Positions 53,858 through 64,000 of a stretch of 64,000 nucleotides of DNA are shown in pieces (the stretch's first letter is position 1; each line of letters opens with the position of its first letter). Made by a program: the position numbers and the translations under genes. Under the pieces are notes generated by a model. It was not told the DNA's origin. It ran no database searches and was given only the letters and a program-made list of their open reading frames with translations. Source of the DNA: Gammaproteobacteria bacterium (GTDB lineage: Bacteria; Pseudomonadota; Gammaproteobacteria; Pseudomonadales; Pseudohongiellaceae); contig DUBM01000011.1 of assembly GCA_012960305.1 (NCBI GenBank), forward strand, positions 186,001-250,000. The letters are read 5' to 3'.

Positions 53858-55006
53858 ATGATACGTGATCAGGAAACTCTGAACCAACTCATTGACGTAA
53901 TCGAGAAATTCGTCCGAGAAAAACTCGTACCCGCAGAACAACAGTTAGCCGAGGAAGCTTATCTTCCTGGTGACTTATTAGAAGAAATGAAAGCTCTGGG
54001 TTTATTCGGATTGACCATCCCAGAAGAATACGGTGGTCTTGGCCTAACCATGGAAGAAGAAATTTTGGTGGCTATCGAACTTGGCCGGACATCACCAGCT
54101 TTTCGCTCCATTATGGGAACGAACAATGGTATCGGCTCTGCTGCTGTAGTTTTTAATGGCAGCGAAGAACAAAAACAAAAGTATTTACCAAAGTATGCCA
54201 GTGGTGAGTGGATAAGCTGTTTTTGCCTCACCGAACCAGAAGCAGGCTCCGATGCGGCTTCTTTAAGGACAACAGCTCGTCTTGAAGGTGACCACTACAT
54301 ATTGAACGGCACGAAACGGTATATCACCAATGCTGCTGTCGCAGATACGTTTAATGTGATGGCAAGAACTAATCCAGACATAAAAGGCGCACATGGTATT
54401 TCATCTTTTATTGTTGAAAAAGGCTCACCCGGAATATCCCTCGGGGCCATCGATAAAAAAATGGGGCAAGCAGGGTCATTAACCTGTGATGTTATTTTTG
54501 AAGACTGCCCCGTACCGGCAAAAAATTTAATCGGCAATGAAGGAGAAGGCTTTATAACGGCGATGAAAGTTCTCGACCGAGGTCGTCTACACATTTCAGG
54601 CGTAAGCGTGGGTGTGGCCGAACGATTGATTAAAGATGCCCTTGAATATGCAACTCAGAGAAAACAATTCGGCGTTCCACTTTCTGACCAGCAACTAATC
54701 CAAGCGATGTTCGCAGACTCCCAAACTGAAACCTATGCTGCTCGATGTATGACAATAGAGACCGCTCGCAAAAGAGACAATGGCGAAAATGTCAGCACTG
54801 AGTCCTCTGCATGCAAATTGTTTTCAACAGAAATGGTTGGACGAGTAGCGGATCGAGCAGTACAAATTCATGGTGGGGCGGGATATATGTCCGATTTCGC
54901 CGTCGAGAGATTTTATCGTGATGTAAGACTATTCAGACTCTATGAAGGCACCAGCCAAATTCAGCAACTAATTATCGCCAAAAATATGATTAAAGGCGTG
55001 CGCTAA
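53858..55006 (+). CDS. Acyl-CoA dehydrogenase
   Basis: 382 residues with all canonical ACAD motifs: I-P-E-E-Y-G-G-L-G, C-L-T-E-P-E-A-G-S-D-A-A-S, L-N-G-T-K-R-Y-I-T-N, Q-I-H-G-G-A-G-Y-M and the catalytic Glu in L-Y-E-G-T-S-Q. Introduces the 2,3 double bond into an acyl-CoA, passing electrons to ETF. The ATG at 53858 gives the normal N-terminus; the frame extends 84 bp upstream without homology. It is divergent from the thiolase operon and followed 28 bp later by the channel gene. Confidence 0.94.
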   Translation: MIRDQETLNQLIDVIEKFVREKLVPAEQQLAEEAYLPGDLLEEMKALGLFGLTIPEEYGGLGLTMEEEILVAIELGRTSPAFRSIMGTNNGIGSAAVVFNGSEEQKQKYLPKYASGEWISCFCLTEPEAGSDAASLRTTARLEGDHYILNGTKRYITNAAVADTFNVMARTNPDIKGAHGISSFIVEKGSPGISLGAIDKKMGQAGSLTCDVIFEDCPVPAKNLIGNEGEGFITAMKVLDRGRLHISGVSVGVAERLIKDALEYATQRKQFGVPLSDQQLIQAMFADSQTETYAARCMTIETARKRDNGENVSTESSACKLFSTEMVGRVADRAVQIHGGAGYMSDFAVERFYRDVRLFRLYEGTSQIQQLIIAKNMIKGVR

Positions 55007-55034
55007 AATCATAGGCCCGAAGGGAAGCTCGAAT

Positions 55035-55877
55035 ATGGCAACAAAAGACCAAATTCTCGGTGTTAGAGAAAAAATCTATGATGTGATTTTTGGCTATGAA
55101 TCCAAAGCAGGCAAGCTTTTTGATTTAGTCTTAATCTGCATGATTGTTGCCAGTGTAGTTGCGGTGTTGTTCGATTCAGTTCAGAGCTATCACTTAAAGT
55201 ATGGTGAAATTCTGACCGGCATGGAATGGTTCTTCACCATCGCCTTCACAATCGAATATGCGCTCCGCCTCTATAGCACTCCAAACACTCGCATGTTATA
55301 TCTTTAGCTTCTATGGTATTATTGGCCTTGTCTCAACCTTGCCTACCTATATAGCTTTTCTTTTTCCTTCTGCTGCTTATCTCATCGTCATTCGCATCAT
55401 GCGAGTTCTGCGAATATTCAGAATCCTCAAACTTTTTCGTTATATGGGTGAAGCCAACCTGCTTTACTCAGCGCTTGTGCAGGCACGCAGAAAAATTCTC
55501 GTCTTCCTCTTCACGGTCCTGACCCTAATAATTATTTTTGGTGCCTTAATGTTCATTATTGAAGGGCCGGAAATGGATTCCGCTCAATTCCTGAATCAAT
55601 TTACTGGGCCATAGTAACTATTACGACGGTAGGCTATGGCGATATATCCCCTCAAACACCTTTAGGCCAAACAATTGCAGCCATAGCGATGATCTGCGGT
55701 TATACTTTTATTGCCGTATCAACAGGCATTATTGGTGCTGAATTAATGCAAGAAGTACAAAGACGAAATAATGCTGAAACGTCGAAAGAAAGAAAATGTG
55801 TTAGTTGTAAGGCGACTGGGCATGATTTGGATGCGCAATTTTGTAAGATTTGTGGGAATCCAATCGCTCAATCATAA
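55035..55877 (+). pseudogene. Voltage-gated-type potassium channel broken by two frameshifts
   Basis: Conceptual product about 280 residues with S1-S4 (S4 R-I-M-R-V-L-R-I-F-R-I-L-K), S5, selectivity filter T-T-V-G-Y-G-D, S6 and a C-terminal zinc ribbon C-V-S-C... C-K-I-C-G. Three segments lie in two frames: 55035 to about 55303, then +1 to about 55571, then back. The first break is at a TTT run (55303-55305, one T too many, else TAG); the second at an AAA run (55571-55573, one A too few). With both repaired the protein is continuous and family-like (E-G-P-E-N-G-F-R-S-I-P-E-S-I-Y-W-A-I). Either a recent pseudogene or two base-call errors. Confidence 0.85.
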
Positions 55878-56096
55878 GAATAATTGATAAGTTTTAAATT
55901 TCGAACTCACATCTGTTAGAGATGAAGAAGCCTCAGCTAAGTAGCAAAAACTATTAGCAGACCATCGATCACAGCCTATACCTCAATTTGGCTCGAAGAG
56001 ACCTATTGACATGGATCAACAATCTGCTGGAGGATAAGAGGCTCAATAGCCATATAGATCTAGTACGTGGATAGCGACTAATCGAAGGTCATTACA

Positions 56097-56531
56097 ATGT
56101 ATAACAACATACTCGTTGCTGTTGATCTTTCCAACGACTCCCAAAGAGTAATAAATAGAGCGCTAAAAATTGCCGATGGCGAAGCTAGTAAACTGCACCT
56201 CGTTCATGTTGTAGAGCCAGTTGCCGCAGCTTACAGCATGGATATTTATGCAGTTAACGTAACCGAATTGCAACAAGAAGCCATTAATATAGCTGAAAAA
56301 AAACTTGAAAAAATTGCTAAGGATATTGGAGTGAGTAACAATAAAATCCACACACTTTTAGGAGCGCCTGCCCCAGAAGTAAGAAATCTTGCTTTGGAGA
56401 ATGACGCCGATGCTATCGTCATCGGTAGCCACGGTCATGCTGGCTGGGAAATATTGCTTGGCAGTACCGCAACCAAAGTATTGCATGGCGCTACCTGCGA
56501 TGTCTTAACAGTCTACGTTGGCGAGAATTAA
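56097..56531 (+). CDS. Universal stress protein (UspA family)
   Basis: 144 residues with the Usp fold: N-I-L-V-A-V-D-L-S at the start, G-A-P-A-P-E-V in the middle and a C-terminal nucleotide-binding pattern G-S-H-G-H-A-G-W followed by L-L-G-S-T-A. It probably binds ATP as a dimer in stress or growth arrest. Single gene; it follows the channel gene by about 220 bp in which nothing else was recognised. Confidence 0.93.
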   Translation: MYNNILVAVDLSNDSQRVINRALKIADGEASKLHLVHVVEPVAAAYSMDIYAVNVTELQQEAINIAEKKLEKIAKDIGVSNNKIHTLLGAPAPEVRNLALENDADAIVIGSHGHAGWEILLGSTATKVLHGATCDVLTVYVGEN

Positions 56532-56721
56532 TTTACAGTTATGCAATTGGATCAAAATAGTTTTAGAAAATGAAGAATTACGACTAGCCTAAGACACTTC
56601 TGAAGATACTACAGCGTAAAGAAATAATTAAAGTGAACAATCGGGAGGTAGGATTGTTAGATATCGATGGATTACGATGTATCATGGGCTTTTCCTAATA
56701 TGTAGTTAGAATAGGGCTTAA

Positions 56722-58755
<2,034 letters not shown>

Positions 58756-58833
58756 TAATCTTTTTTTTAAGAAAGAGGCCTCTCAAAATAGCTTTGTCCA
58801 GCATGAAGAGTTAGCGATGTAGAAGCTCGAGAC

Positions 58834-59715
58834 CTAATCCAATAAATATTTTTGGAACCATGCTAAGCGAGCATTGTTTGCTCTAATTGCATTTTCTCCC
58901 CCAAAACCATGCTTCCCATCAGGGATCACTATTAATTCTGACTCAATCTGTTGACTTTCGATTTCTGCCTGCATAACAAAAGAATGAGTAACATCAACAA
59001 AAGGGTCCGCATCACCATGTATTAGAAGAGTAGGCGGATCTCCGGCGTCGGCAAACAATATAGGAGAGACTGAATCTATCAAATCTGTGTCAAAATCTAA
59101 CGCAGGAAACCTCGCCAAAAGTTCTTCTTGAGAGACTCTAGTGACAATACCCTCTGTTGCAGATTCTTCTTCTCTTAAATCTACGGGCGGAAAATAGGCT
59201 ACTACGGCCGCCACTGAATTCCCACTTTGCATCACCTCATCAGGATCGTCACTCAAACCTTGATCAGAGTCTAAGCCAATCATAAGAGACAGGTGCCCGC
59301 CGGCACTTCCTCCTGTCACACCGATCCGATCTGGGTCAATATCATAACTCTCAGCATTTATCTTAATATGCCGAACGGCGCGACTAACATCGGAATAGGC
59401 ATCCGGTATATGGTATCTAGGAGCACTACCGTGATAAACCGGAATCATCGTAAAACCAGCATCAAGCATACCGCTAAACTGACGAGCTCGATCCTCTGGA
59501 GGAGCCCAAGAAGAATACCAACCACCACTCATCATGAAAATAATAGCCGCTCCATTCGCATTAGTGGGTTGCAATACATCATAGACAAGAGCCATGCCAT
59601 CCTTATGCCCATAAACAACGTCTGCCTTTATTTCGACATTTGACATCCCCAGAGAACTGACTAAACTAAAAGTCAATCCAACAAACAGCACAAAAAACCG
59701 TTTTGCGTTCTCCAT
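58834..59715 (-). CDS. Secreted alpha/beta hydrolase (BD-FAE/lipase-like esterase)
   Basis: 293 residues. Signal peptide at the N-terminus (L-F-V-G-L-T-F-S-L-V), then M-S-G-G-W-Y as oxyanion region, Ser137 in T-G-G-S-A-G-G, Asp in H-G-D-A-D-P-F-V and His in P-D-G-K-H-G-F-G. Resembles bacterial feruloyl-esterase-like and hormone-sensitive-lipase-like enzymes. Acts in the periplasm or outside; substrate unknown. It lies 39 bp downstream of the spermidine-synthase-like gene. Confidence 0.87.
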   Translation of the reverse strand: MENAKRFFVLFVGLTFSLVSSLGMSNVEIKADVVYGHKDGMALVYDVLQPTNANGAAIIFMMSGGWYSSWAPPEDRARQFSGMLDAGFTMIPVYHGSAPRYHIPDAYSDVSRAVRHIKINAESYDIDPDRIGVTGGSAGGHLSLMIGLDSDQGLSDDPDEVMQSGNSVAAVVAYFPPVDLREEESATEGIVTRVSQEELLARFPALDFDTDLIDSVSPILFADAGDPPTLLIHGDADPFVDVTHSFVMQAEIESQQIESELIVIPDGKHGFGGENAIRANNARLAWFQKYLLD

Positions 59716-59754
59716 TTTCTTCTCCTGAATTACTTATTTTGAATATTCTTTTTC

Positions 59755-60660
59755 TTAATTTTCTTGTAACAAATTGCCTGGGGAAAATTGATCGGTAAGT
59801 ATTCTCCTGCTCATATCCCAATCGACTCGAGTCGACAATCGACGCGGATACTCCAACAATGGCACTCCAAATTTTTCCAATTTCACAGCCATGCTCTGTG
59901 CTTCAGTGACTAACTCACCTCTAGGCGGCAAAGTATCGAGCTGGGCAATAATGATACGATTTCCAGAAGTTGGTAATTTAAAGTTAAAGAATTCACCAAA
60001 CACACGTTGATAAGTAACCGATTCGTGATCATAAAGACGACTGGTCGAAAAAGTATTCGCTACCAGCACACCATCATCGGTCATGATTGATTTAACTTCT
60101 TCTAGGAATTCTTCTGTGAGCATATGTTCGGGTATGTAGTCACCACTGAAGGCATCGAGAACAATATAATCAAATTTCTGATTGCGCATGCCAGCGCGTT
60201 TGATAAATACTCGACCATCTTCAACGGTAACCTTCATTTGATCGTTTTCTTCAAAATAGAAATATTCTTCAGCAACATTTACTACAGCCTGATCAATCTC
60301 AAGAACGTCAATTTCTGCTGTAGGAAATAAATCATTAAATGCCAAAGGCAAGGTGCCGCCGCCTAGTCCAATAATGAGAATTCGCTGAGGATTAGGCGCA
60401 AGAAGCAACCCAGCAAAACTCATTCGCGTGTAATCAAAAACCAATCGGTCAAGATCGTCAGTATAAATACAAGTTTGGTTTCGGTCACCTCGATGCACAT
60501 TAAACAAAAGGCAGCGCCGGTTACCAATTTCAGTAACTGTAATATCCCGATAGAGAGATCTTTCCTCGTGCAAAGTTTCAGCAAAGCTCGATGACAATTG
60601 ACTTAACATAATCAGAGAAAGTGTAATGAGGGCAGTAAACGAATTACGATTGCTTTTCAT
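59755..60660 (-). CDS. Spermidine-synthase-like domain protein (catalytic half)
   Basis: 301 residues. After a signal-like N-terminus the methyltransferase-type fold of polyamine synthases appears: I-L-I-I-G-L-G-G-G-T-L-P (ligand-binding), V-L-E-I-D-Q, V-E-D-G-R-V-F and L-D-A-F-S-G-D-Y-I-P. In many bacteria this is fused to a membrane half. Here the halves are separate genes overlapping by 17 bp in different frames. Predicted export of the catalytic part makes a classical cytoplasmic spermidine synthase doubtful; function is unknown. ATG at 60660 chosen. Confidence 0.85.
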   Translation of the reverse strand: MKSNRNSFTALITLSLIMLSQLSSSFAETLHEERSLYRDITVTEIGNRRCLLFNVHRGDRNQTCIYTDDLDRLVFDYTRMSFAGLLLAPNPQRILIIGLGGGTLPLAFNDLFPTAEIDVLEIDQAVVNVAEEYFYFEENDQMKVTVEDGRVFIKRAGMRNQKFDYIVLDAFSGDYIPEHMLTEEFLEEVKSIMTDDGVLVANTFSTSRLYDHESVTYQRVFGEFFNFKLPTSGNRIIIAQLDTLPPRGELVTEAQSMAVKLEKFGVPLLEYPRRLSTRVDWDMSRRILTDQFSPGNLLQEN

Positions 60661-61306
60661 AAGCCGAAACCCGATTAGAAGATTTACTACCGTTAAGTAA
60701 ATAGTTGACCAATAAAACACAACAGCCAGATGCTATAAGAGCAATGACTGAGCCCCAAAGAATTTGGTTCACTTCAAACCAAAGTACAAAGTAAAAACTT
60801 GTTCCAAGAGTACCTGCAGCACTACCAATAGTGGAAACAAAGAACAACTGTCCAGCCATTTGTCCACTGTGCTCTTGAGTTTCTACCAAGAGCCTAACAG
60901 AATAAGGAGAAATCATTCCAAGAATACTGGTTGGAATAAAATACATAAATATTGAGGCAAACAACGACCCATAGCGGGGATCGTCTATCCACAAAAATAT
61001 TGGTTCCATAATGGCATCGGCAAAAAGAATGATAGGCAATGAAAACGCTGCCGCAGCAATAAAAAACATGGCATAGGTAACCGGATTTGGTTTATTCATG
61101 GAAAGTCTGCCGCCAATCAAATAACCACAGGCAAGAGCAAGCATGAAGATAGTAATGATGCTGCCCCATACCGATAGGCTTCCACCGAAATAAGGTGACA
61201 AAATTCTGGCCCCAAGCATTTCTATTGTCATGATGCAGAACCCGCTTATAAAGGCGACACAGATGACAACTTGTTTCGGTAGTACGCTACCGCTTTGCTT
61301 TTTCAC
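60644..61306 (-). CDS. Membrane half of a fused-type MFS/spermidine synthase
   Basis: 220 residues and about six helices, beginning G-F-C-I-M-T-I-E-M-L-G-A-R-I-L-S-P-Y-F-G with S-V-W-G-S-I-I-T, the standard opening of the fused MFS/spermidine synthase family. It stops where that fusion would continue into the catalytic domain, which is encoded by the overlapping next gene. The downstream gene has its own start and signal-like N-terminus, so this appears to be a natural two-gene form rather than a frameshift. Confidence 0.85.
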   Translation of the reverse strand: MKKQSGSVLPKQVVICVAFISGFCIMTIEMLGARILSPYFGGSLSVWGSIITIFMLALACGYLIGGRLSMNKPNPVTYAMFFIAAAAFSLPIILFADAIMEPIFLWIDDPRYGSLFASIFMYFIPTSILGMISPYSVRLLVETQEHSGQMAGQLFFVSTIGSAAGTLGTSFYFVLWFEVNQILWGSVIALIASGCCVLLVNYLLNGSKSSNRVSAYEKQS

Positions 61307-61520
61307 TTAATACGTCCCATTTGATTAATTCAGCTCCGCTTGCCCGGTCTTAAACTCGATTGCGTTTTATCTGCGAAGAATACTACTGATGTAATTCCTC
61401 CGATCAACGCAGCAAGCCCCTTAAAGTACCACCGACATCGGCACAAATAAAAGATTTGGCGGTTAAAGATATTTGCGTTAACTTAAAGCCCGGCTGACAA
61501 AGAGGTACCACTATTGGCCT

Positions 61521-62309
61521 CTAACTGCGAGCGCCTAAGTGTCGGCCGCCATCAATAGCTATAACTTGGCCCGTCATATACTTCGAAGCCGCTGAAGCCA
61601 GATAGAGTGCAAGGCCAGCCATATCTGTCGGCCTGCCGATTCGGCCCAAAGGGTTTTCACCTTCGATTTTGTCTTTAAAATTCGCCAACATATACTCCAT
61701 CATCTGGCTTTCAAATGCACCTGGCGCAATTGCGTTGACTGTTACGCCTTTTGGTGCCAACCGAACTGCTAGGTTTTTGGTAAGAAAATGAACCGCCGCT
61801 TTGCTTGCTCCGTAAGCAAAATTATCAGTCGTGGACACTCGCAGACCATCGATAGAACCAATATTGATAACTCGACTGGGATCTTCTGAAGAGGCATCTT
61901 TAGTCAATAGCGGCATCAGATCCCGAGTCAGAGTGAAAACTGCTTTGACATTAATATCCATTACTTTGTCATAGCCTTCGTCTGGATATTCTTCGAAGGT
62001 TGCCCCCCAAGCTGCGCCAGCATTATTTACCAACACATCAATTTTTTCTTCGCGAGATTTTATTTCACTAACAAAAGAGTCACGCCCTTCTTTAGTAGAC
62101 AAATCAGCCGGAATTGCTGTACAGCTGCCTGTGGCTGAAAGCTCCTCTGCCGCAGCTTGGCAGGCTTCGGCTTTTCGTGCAGTAATATAGGTCTTTACAC
62201 CATTCGCCACGAACCCGGCTGCAATCATTTTACCGATACCTCTTGAGCCACCCGTTACAATTGCTATCTTCCCTTTTACAGAAAATAATTCACTCAAATC
62301 AAATGACAT
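61521..62309 (-). CDS. Short-chain dehydrogenase/reductase (SDR)
   Basis: 262 residues, classical SDR: T-G-G-S-R-G-I-G cofactor motif near 17-24, N-N-A-G-A-A, catalytic Ser in I-N-I-G-S-I-D-G and Y-G-A-S-K with Tyr/Lys. C-terminal A-I-D-G-G-R. It reduces a ketone or oxidises an alcohol with NAD(P). AGGAG lies before the ATG at 62309. It follows the phosphotransferase gene by 90 bp on the same strand, and probably belongs to that catabolic unit. Confidence 0.93.
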   Translation of the reverse strand: MSFDLSELFSVKGKIAIVTGGSRGIGKMIAAGFVANGVKTYITARKAEACQAAAEELSATGSCTAIPADLSTKEGRDSFVSEIKSREEKIDVLVNNAGAAWGATFEEYPDEGYDKVMDINVKAVFTLTRDLMPLLTKDASSEDPSRVINIGSIDGLRVSTTDNFAYGASKAAVHFLTKNLAVRLAPKGVTVNAIAPGAFESQMMEYMLANFKDKIEGENPLGRIGRPTDMAGLALYLASAASKYMTGQVIAIDGGRHLGARS

Positions 62310-62399
62310 TACCAACTCCTACTCGTAAGACTGTTGAAATTATATGTTATTGACGATGCAGCAATGATTTACAAGGCGGGAAAATAAGAGCAAAAAGAA

Positions 62400-63479
62400 C
62401 TAGCTTTCAATCTTTCCACTAATAATTAGCTCACACATTTGCTGAAGTACATGGGCCTTTTTAACATAGCCTGCAAATCTCTCATCTTTAGTCATACCAT
62501 AGTAGTAACGATAGTAGATTTGTTGACCGATAACAGCCAGTCGAAATAGTCCGAAACAAAAATAAAATGGAAAGTGATCGACTGACAAACCTGTTTGCTG
62601 TTGAAACCGCGAAACAATTTCAGCTCTCGTCGGTGAGCCCTCTACATCAGAAGGCATTGTCCGCGACTCACGGAAAAAATCAGGATCTGAGGTTTGCGTC
62701 CAATAACCAAGCGTGCAGCCCAGATCCATCAATGGATCACCGACTGTCGACATCTCCCAATCTAATACACCGATAACCTGTAATGGGTTATCAATTGAGA
62801 AAATTGTATTGTCCATTTTATAGTCATTGTGAATTACACTAGCTTTACCACTCTCATCCGGCATATTGTCATTTAACCATTTAATGGTGATATCACAATT
62901 CACCGTATCCGGAGTAACTGCGTCAGCCCAACGTTTACACCAACCATCAACCTGCCTCTTAACATAACCCTCGGGGCGACCAAAAGTGTCGAGGCCTGCT
63001 TCGACTAAATCTACTGAATGTAGCTCACTCAAAACATCGAAAAAATTGAAAAACTGTTGCCTGACCTCAGCCGGACGCAAATCAAGTTTTGCAGGATATT
63101 CGCGGCGAATCACCAAGCCTTCAATATAATTCATTAAATAAAAGTCACAACCAAGAACACTGTGATCTTCACAAAAATGAATAGGAACAGGCCCGTAGGA
63201 ATAAACATTTTGTAAGGCAGACAGAATCTTGTACTCACGAGACATATCATGCGCTGACTTTACGGTACTGCCAAAAGGCGGACGTCGCAGTACCCAGTCT
63301 TCACCACCGCTACTTAACAGATAAGTTAAGTTAGAATGACCGCCTAGAAATTGTCGCACACTAAGATTACCAACCTTGTCACCAAGAATGGGCCCAAGAT
63401 ATTGCTTAAGCACATCAAGATCGAGTTCTTCTCCCTCTCGAATCGATCCAGCCCTATCAACTAAGTCTTGCACAGACAC
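62400..63479 (-). CDS. Phosphotransferase family protein (APH, ACAD10/LvaA-like)
   Basis: 359 residues from a GTG with GGGAG upstream. Aminoglycoside-phosphotransferase fold: F-L-G-G-H-S-N-L-T-Y nucleotide region, W-V-L-R-R-P-P with the Lys-equivalent, catalytic V-I-H-N-D-Y-K-M-D-N and metal loop V-L-D-W-E-M. Proteins of this branch (ACAD10/11 kinase domain, LvaA) phosphorylate 4-hydroxyacyl-CoA in catabolism, not antibiotics. The SDR and acyl-CoA context here supports that reading, but substrate is inferred. Confidence 0.88.
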   Translation of the reverse strand: MSVQDLVDRAGSIREGEELDLDVLKQYLGPILGDKVGNLSVRQFLGGHSNLTYLLSSGGEDWVLRRPPFGSTVKSAHDMSREYKILSALQNVYSYGPVPIHFCEDHSVLGCDFYLMNYIEGLVIRREYPAKLDLRPAEVRQQFFNFFDVLSELHSVDLVEAGLDTFGRPEGYVKRQVDGWCKRWADAVTPDTVNCDITIKWLNDNMPDESGKASVIHNDYKMDNTIFSIDNPLQVIGVLDWEMSTVGDPLMDLGCTLGYWTQTSDPDFFRESRTMPSDVEGSPTRAEIVSRFQQQTGLSVDHFPFYFCFGLFRLAVIGQQIYYRYYYGMTKDERFAGYVKKAHVLQQMCELIISGKIES

Positions 63480-63499
63480 TAATACTCCCTCTTCATTAA

Positions 63500-64000
63500 T
63501 TAGCGATAAGTAATCATGTGTTTAAATTCATTTCTTTCTAAATGAGGCAGGCTATTAAATTGAGTTAAAGACACTTTGCCGTTCCCGTACTTGAACCGCG
63601 TAACTGAACTATTATGAACCATCCAGTTCGTACTTATTACTTTTTCATCTGGGAATTGCAATACTCTTTGCAGTGCCATAGCTATTACCCCCCCGGAAGT
63701 CGATACTAAAACTCTACTTCCACTACTATGGCTAGCTATTATTTCATCAATCACACCGTAAACTCGGAACTGAAAATCTTCCCAAGCTTCAAATTCATTA
63801 TCATTTAACCTGGGCTGCAATTCACCCTTAACCCACAGACTAGTGGCGCGCTCGAATAATTCCTGAAATAATTTTTCGTCTTTAATGGGCCAGTCAATGA
63901 AAACATTGAATCCATCTGCTTTTGCATGGTTTTCGAGGTAGGCGCGGAGCAGAGGGTCACCGTTATACTCATTCAAAAATGAATGTTCAATGACCCGCGA
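63500..64000 (-). CDS. Histidine-phosphatase-fold protein, C-terminal part (cut by right edge)
   Basis: The frame stays open to the right edge, so the N-terminus with the R-H-G motif is missing. The visible 166 residues match the histidine phosphatase fold. Where active members have S-H-G-G with the second catalytic His, this one reads T-S-G-G (V-S-T-S-G-G-V-I), so it may not be a normal phosphatase. It ends 21 bp before the phosphotransferase gene, and the two are co-transcribed. Confidence 0.82.
   Translation of the reverse strand, partial: SRVIEHSFLNEYNGDPLLRAYLENHAKADGFNVFIDWPIKDEKLFQELFERATSLWVKGELQPRLNDNEFEAWEDFQFRVYGVIDEIIASHSSGSRVLVSTSGGVIAMALQRVLQFPDEKVISTNWMVHNSSVTRFKYGNGKVSLTQFNSLPHLERNEFKHMITYR

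Noticed and set aside
62400..63479. Aminoglycoside resistance kinase
   Set aside because: The APH fold is present, but length, motifs and catabolic neighbours fit the ACAD10/LvaA-type acyl-CoA kinases.

Overview
The window looks like part of a chromosome from a Gammaproteobacterium, probably marine and heterotrophic. This is inferred from gene content: a FadH-type dienoyl-CoA reductase, ArfB, a DUF3301 protein, a DinF-type MATE pump, TonB-dependent receptors and several acyl-CoA dehydrogenases. It is moderately AT-rich by eye. There is no rRNA, phage, CRISPR array or intact insertion sequence. Both ends cut through genes: an alpha/beta hydrolase on the left and a histidine-phosphatase-fold protein on the right.

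Layout. 1-3.7 kb: a strip of small, mostly poorly characterised + strand genes (small membrane protein, DUF1801, a clipped secretory fragment, secreted HNH nuclease, lipoprotein) ending at a selenocysteine tRNA gene (selC) on the minus strand. 3.7-12.4 kb: DUF547 protein, ketoacyl-ACP synthase III, DUF3301, MATE pump, a MacAB-like three-gene export system and a fatty acid desaturase. 12.7-18.7 kb: a two-subunit Tat-exported molybdenum hydroxylase, a hydrolase, an NfeD/SPFH membrane pair and an ABA4-like protein. 19-21.2 kb: a TonB-dependent receptor with a Gly-rich plug. 21.6-25.2 kb: a + strand cluster of a membrane protein, a thioredoxin-fold protein with a long unassigned C-terminal part, a UGSC-motif selenoprotein read through an in-frame TGA, and a thiolase. 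25.3-26.8 kb: secreted unknown, VOC protein, ArfB. 27-32 kb: a complete branched-chain-amino-acid-type ABC importer. 32-45 kb: S1/P1 nuclease, hydrolases, an oxygenase, a large TonB receptor, a luciferase-like oxidoreductase, and an exported VOC/enolase-superfamily pair. 45.4-55 kb: DUF2237, a zinc metallopeptidase and a beta-oxidation operon (thiolase, bifunctional FadJ-like enzyme, Zn alcohol dehydrogenase, two acyl-CoA dehydrogenases) divergent from a third acyl-CoA dehydrogenase. 55-64 kb: a frameshifted voltage-gated-type potassium channel, UspA, FadH, an esterase, a split membrane/spermidine-synthase pair, and an SDR/phosphotransferase/phosphatase operon.

How it fits together. Much of the right half serves acyl-CoA catabolism; outer-membrane receptors and an ABC importer supply uptake. 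The most distinctive content is the selenium link. selC (3581-3676) encodes the UCA-anticodon tRNA needed to read the TGA at 23769-23771. That TGA lies exactly in a U-G-S-C motif and is followed by a 7-bp hairpin with a G-starting loop at the distance expected of a bacterial SECIS. selA, selB and selD are not in the window. The function of the UGSC protein and its thioredoxin-fold partner is not known to me, and this cluster is the best candidate for an undescribed system.
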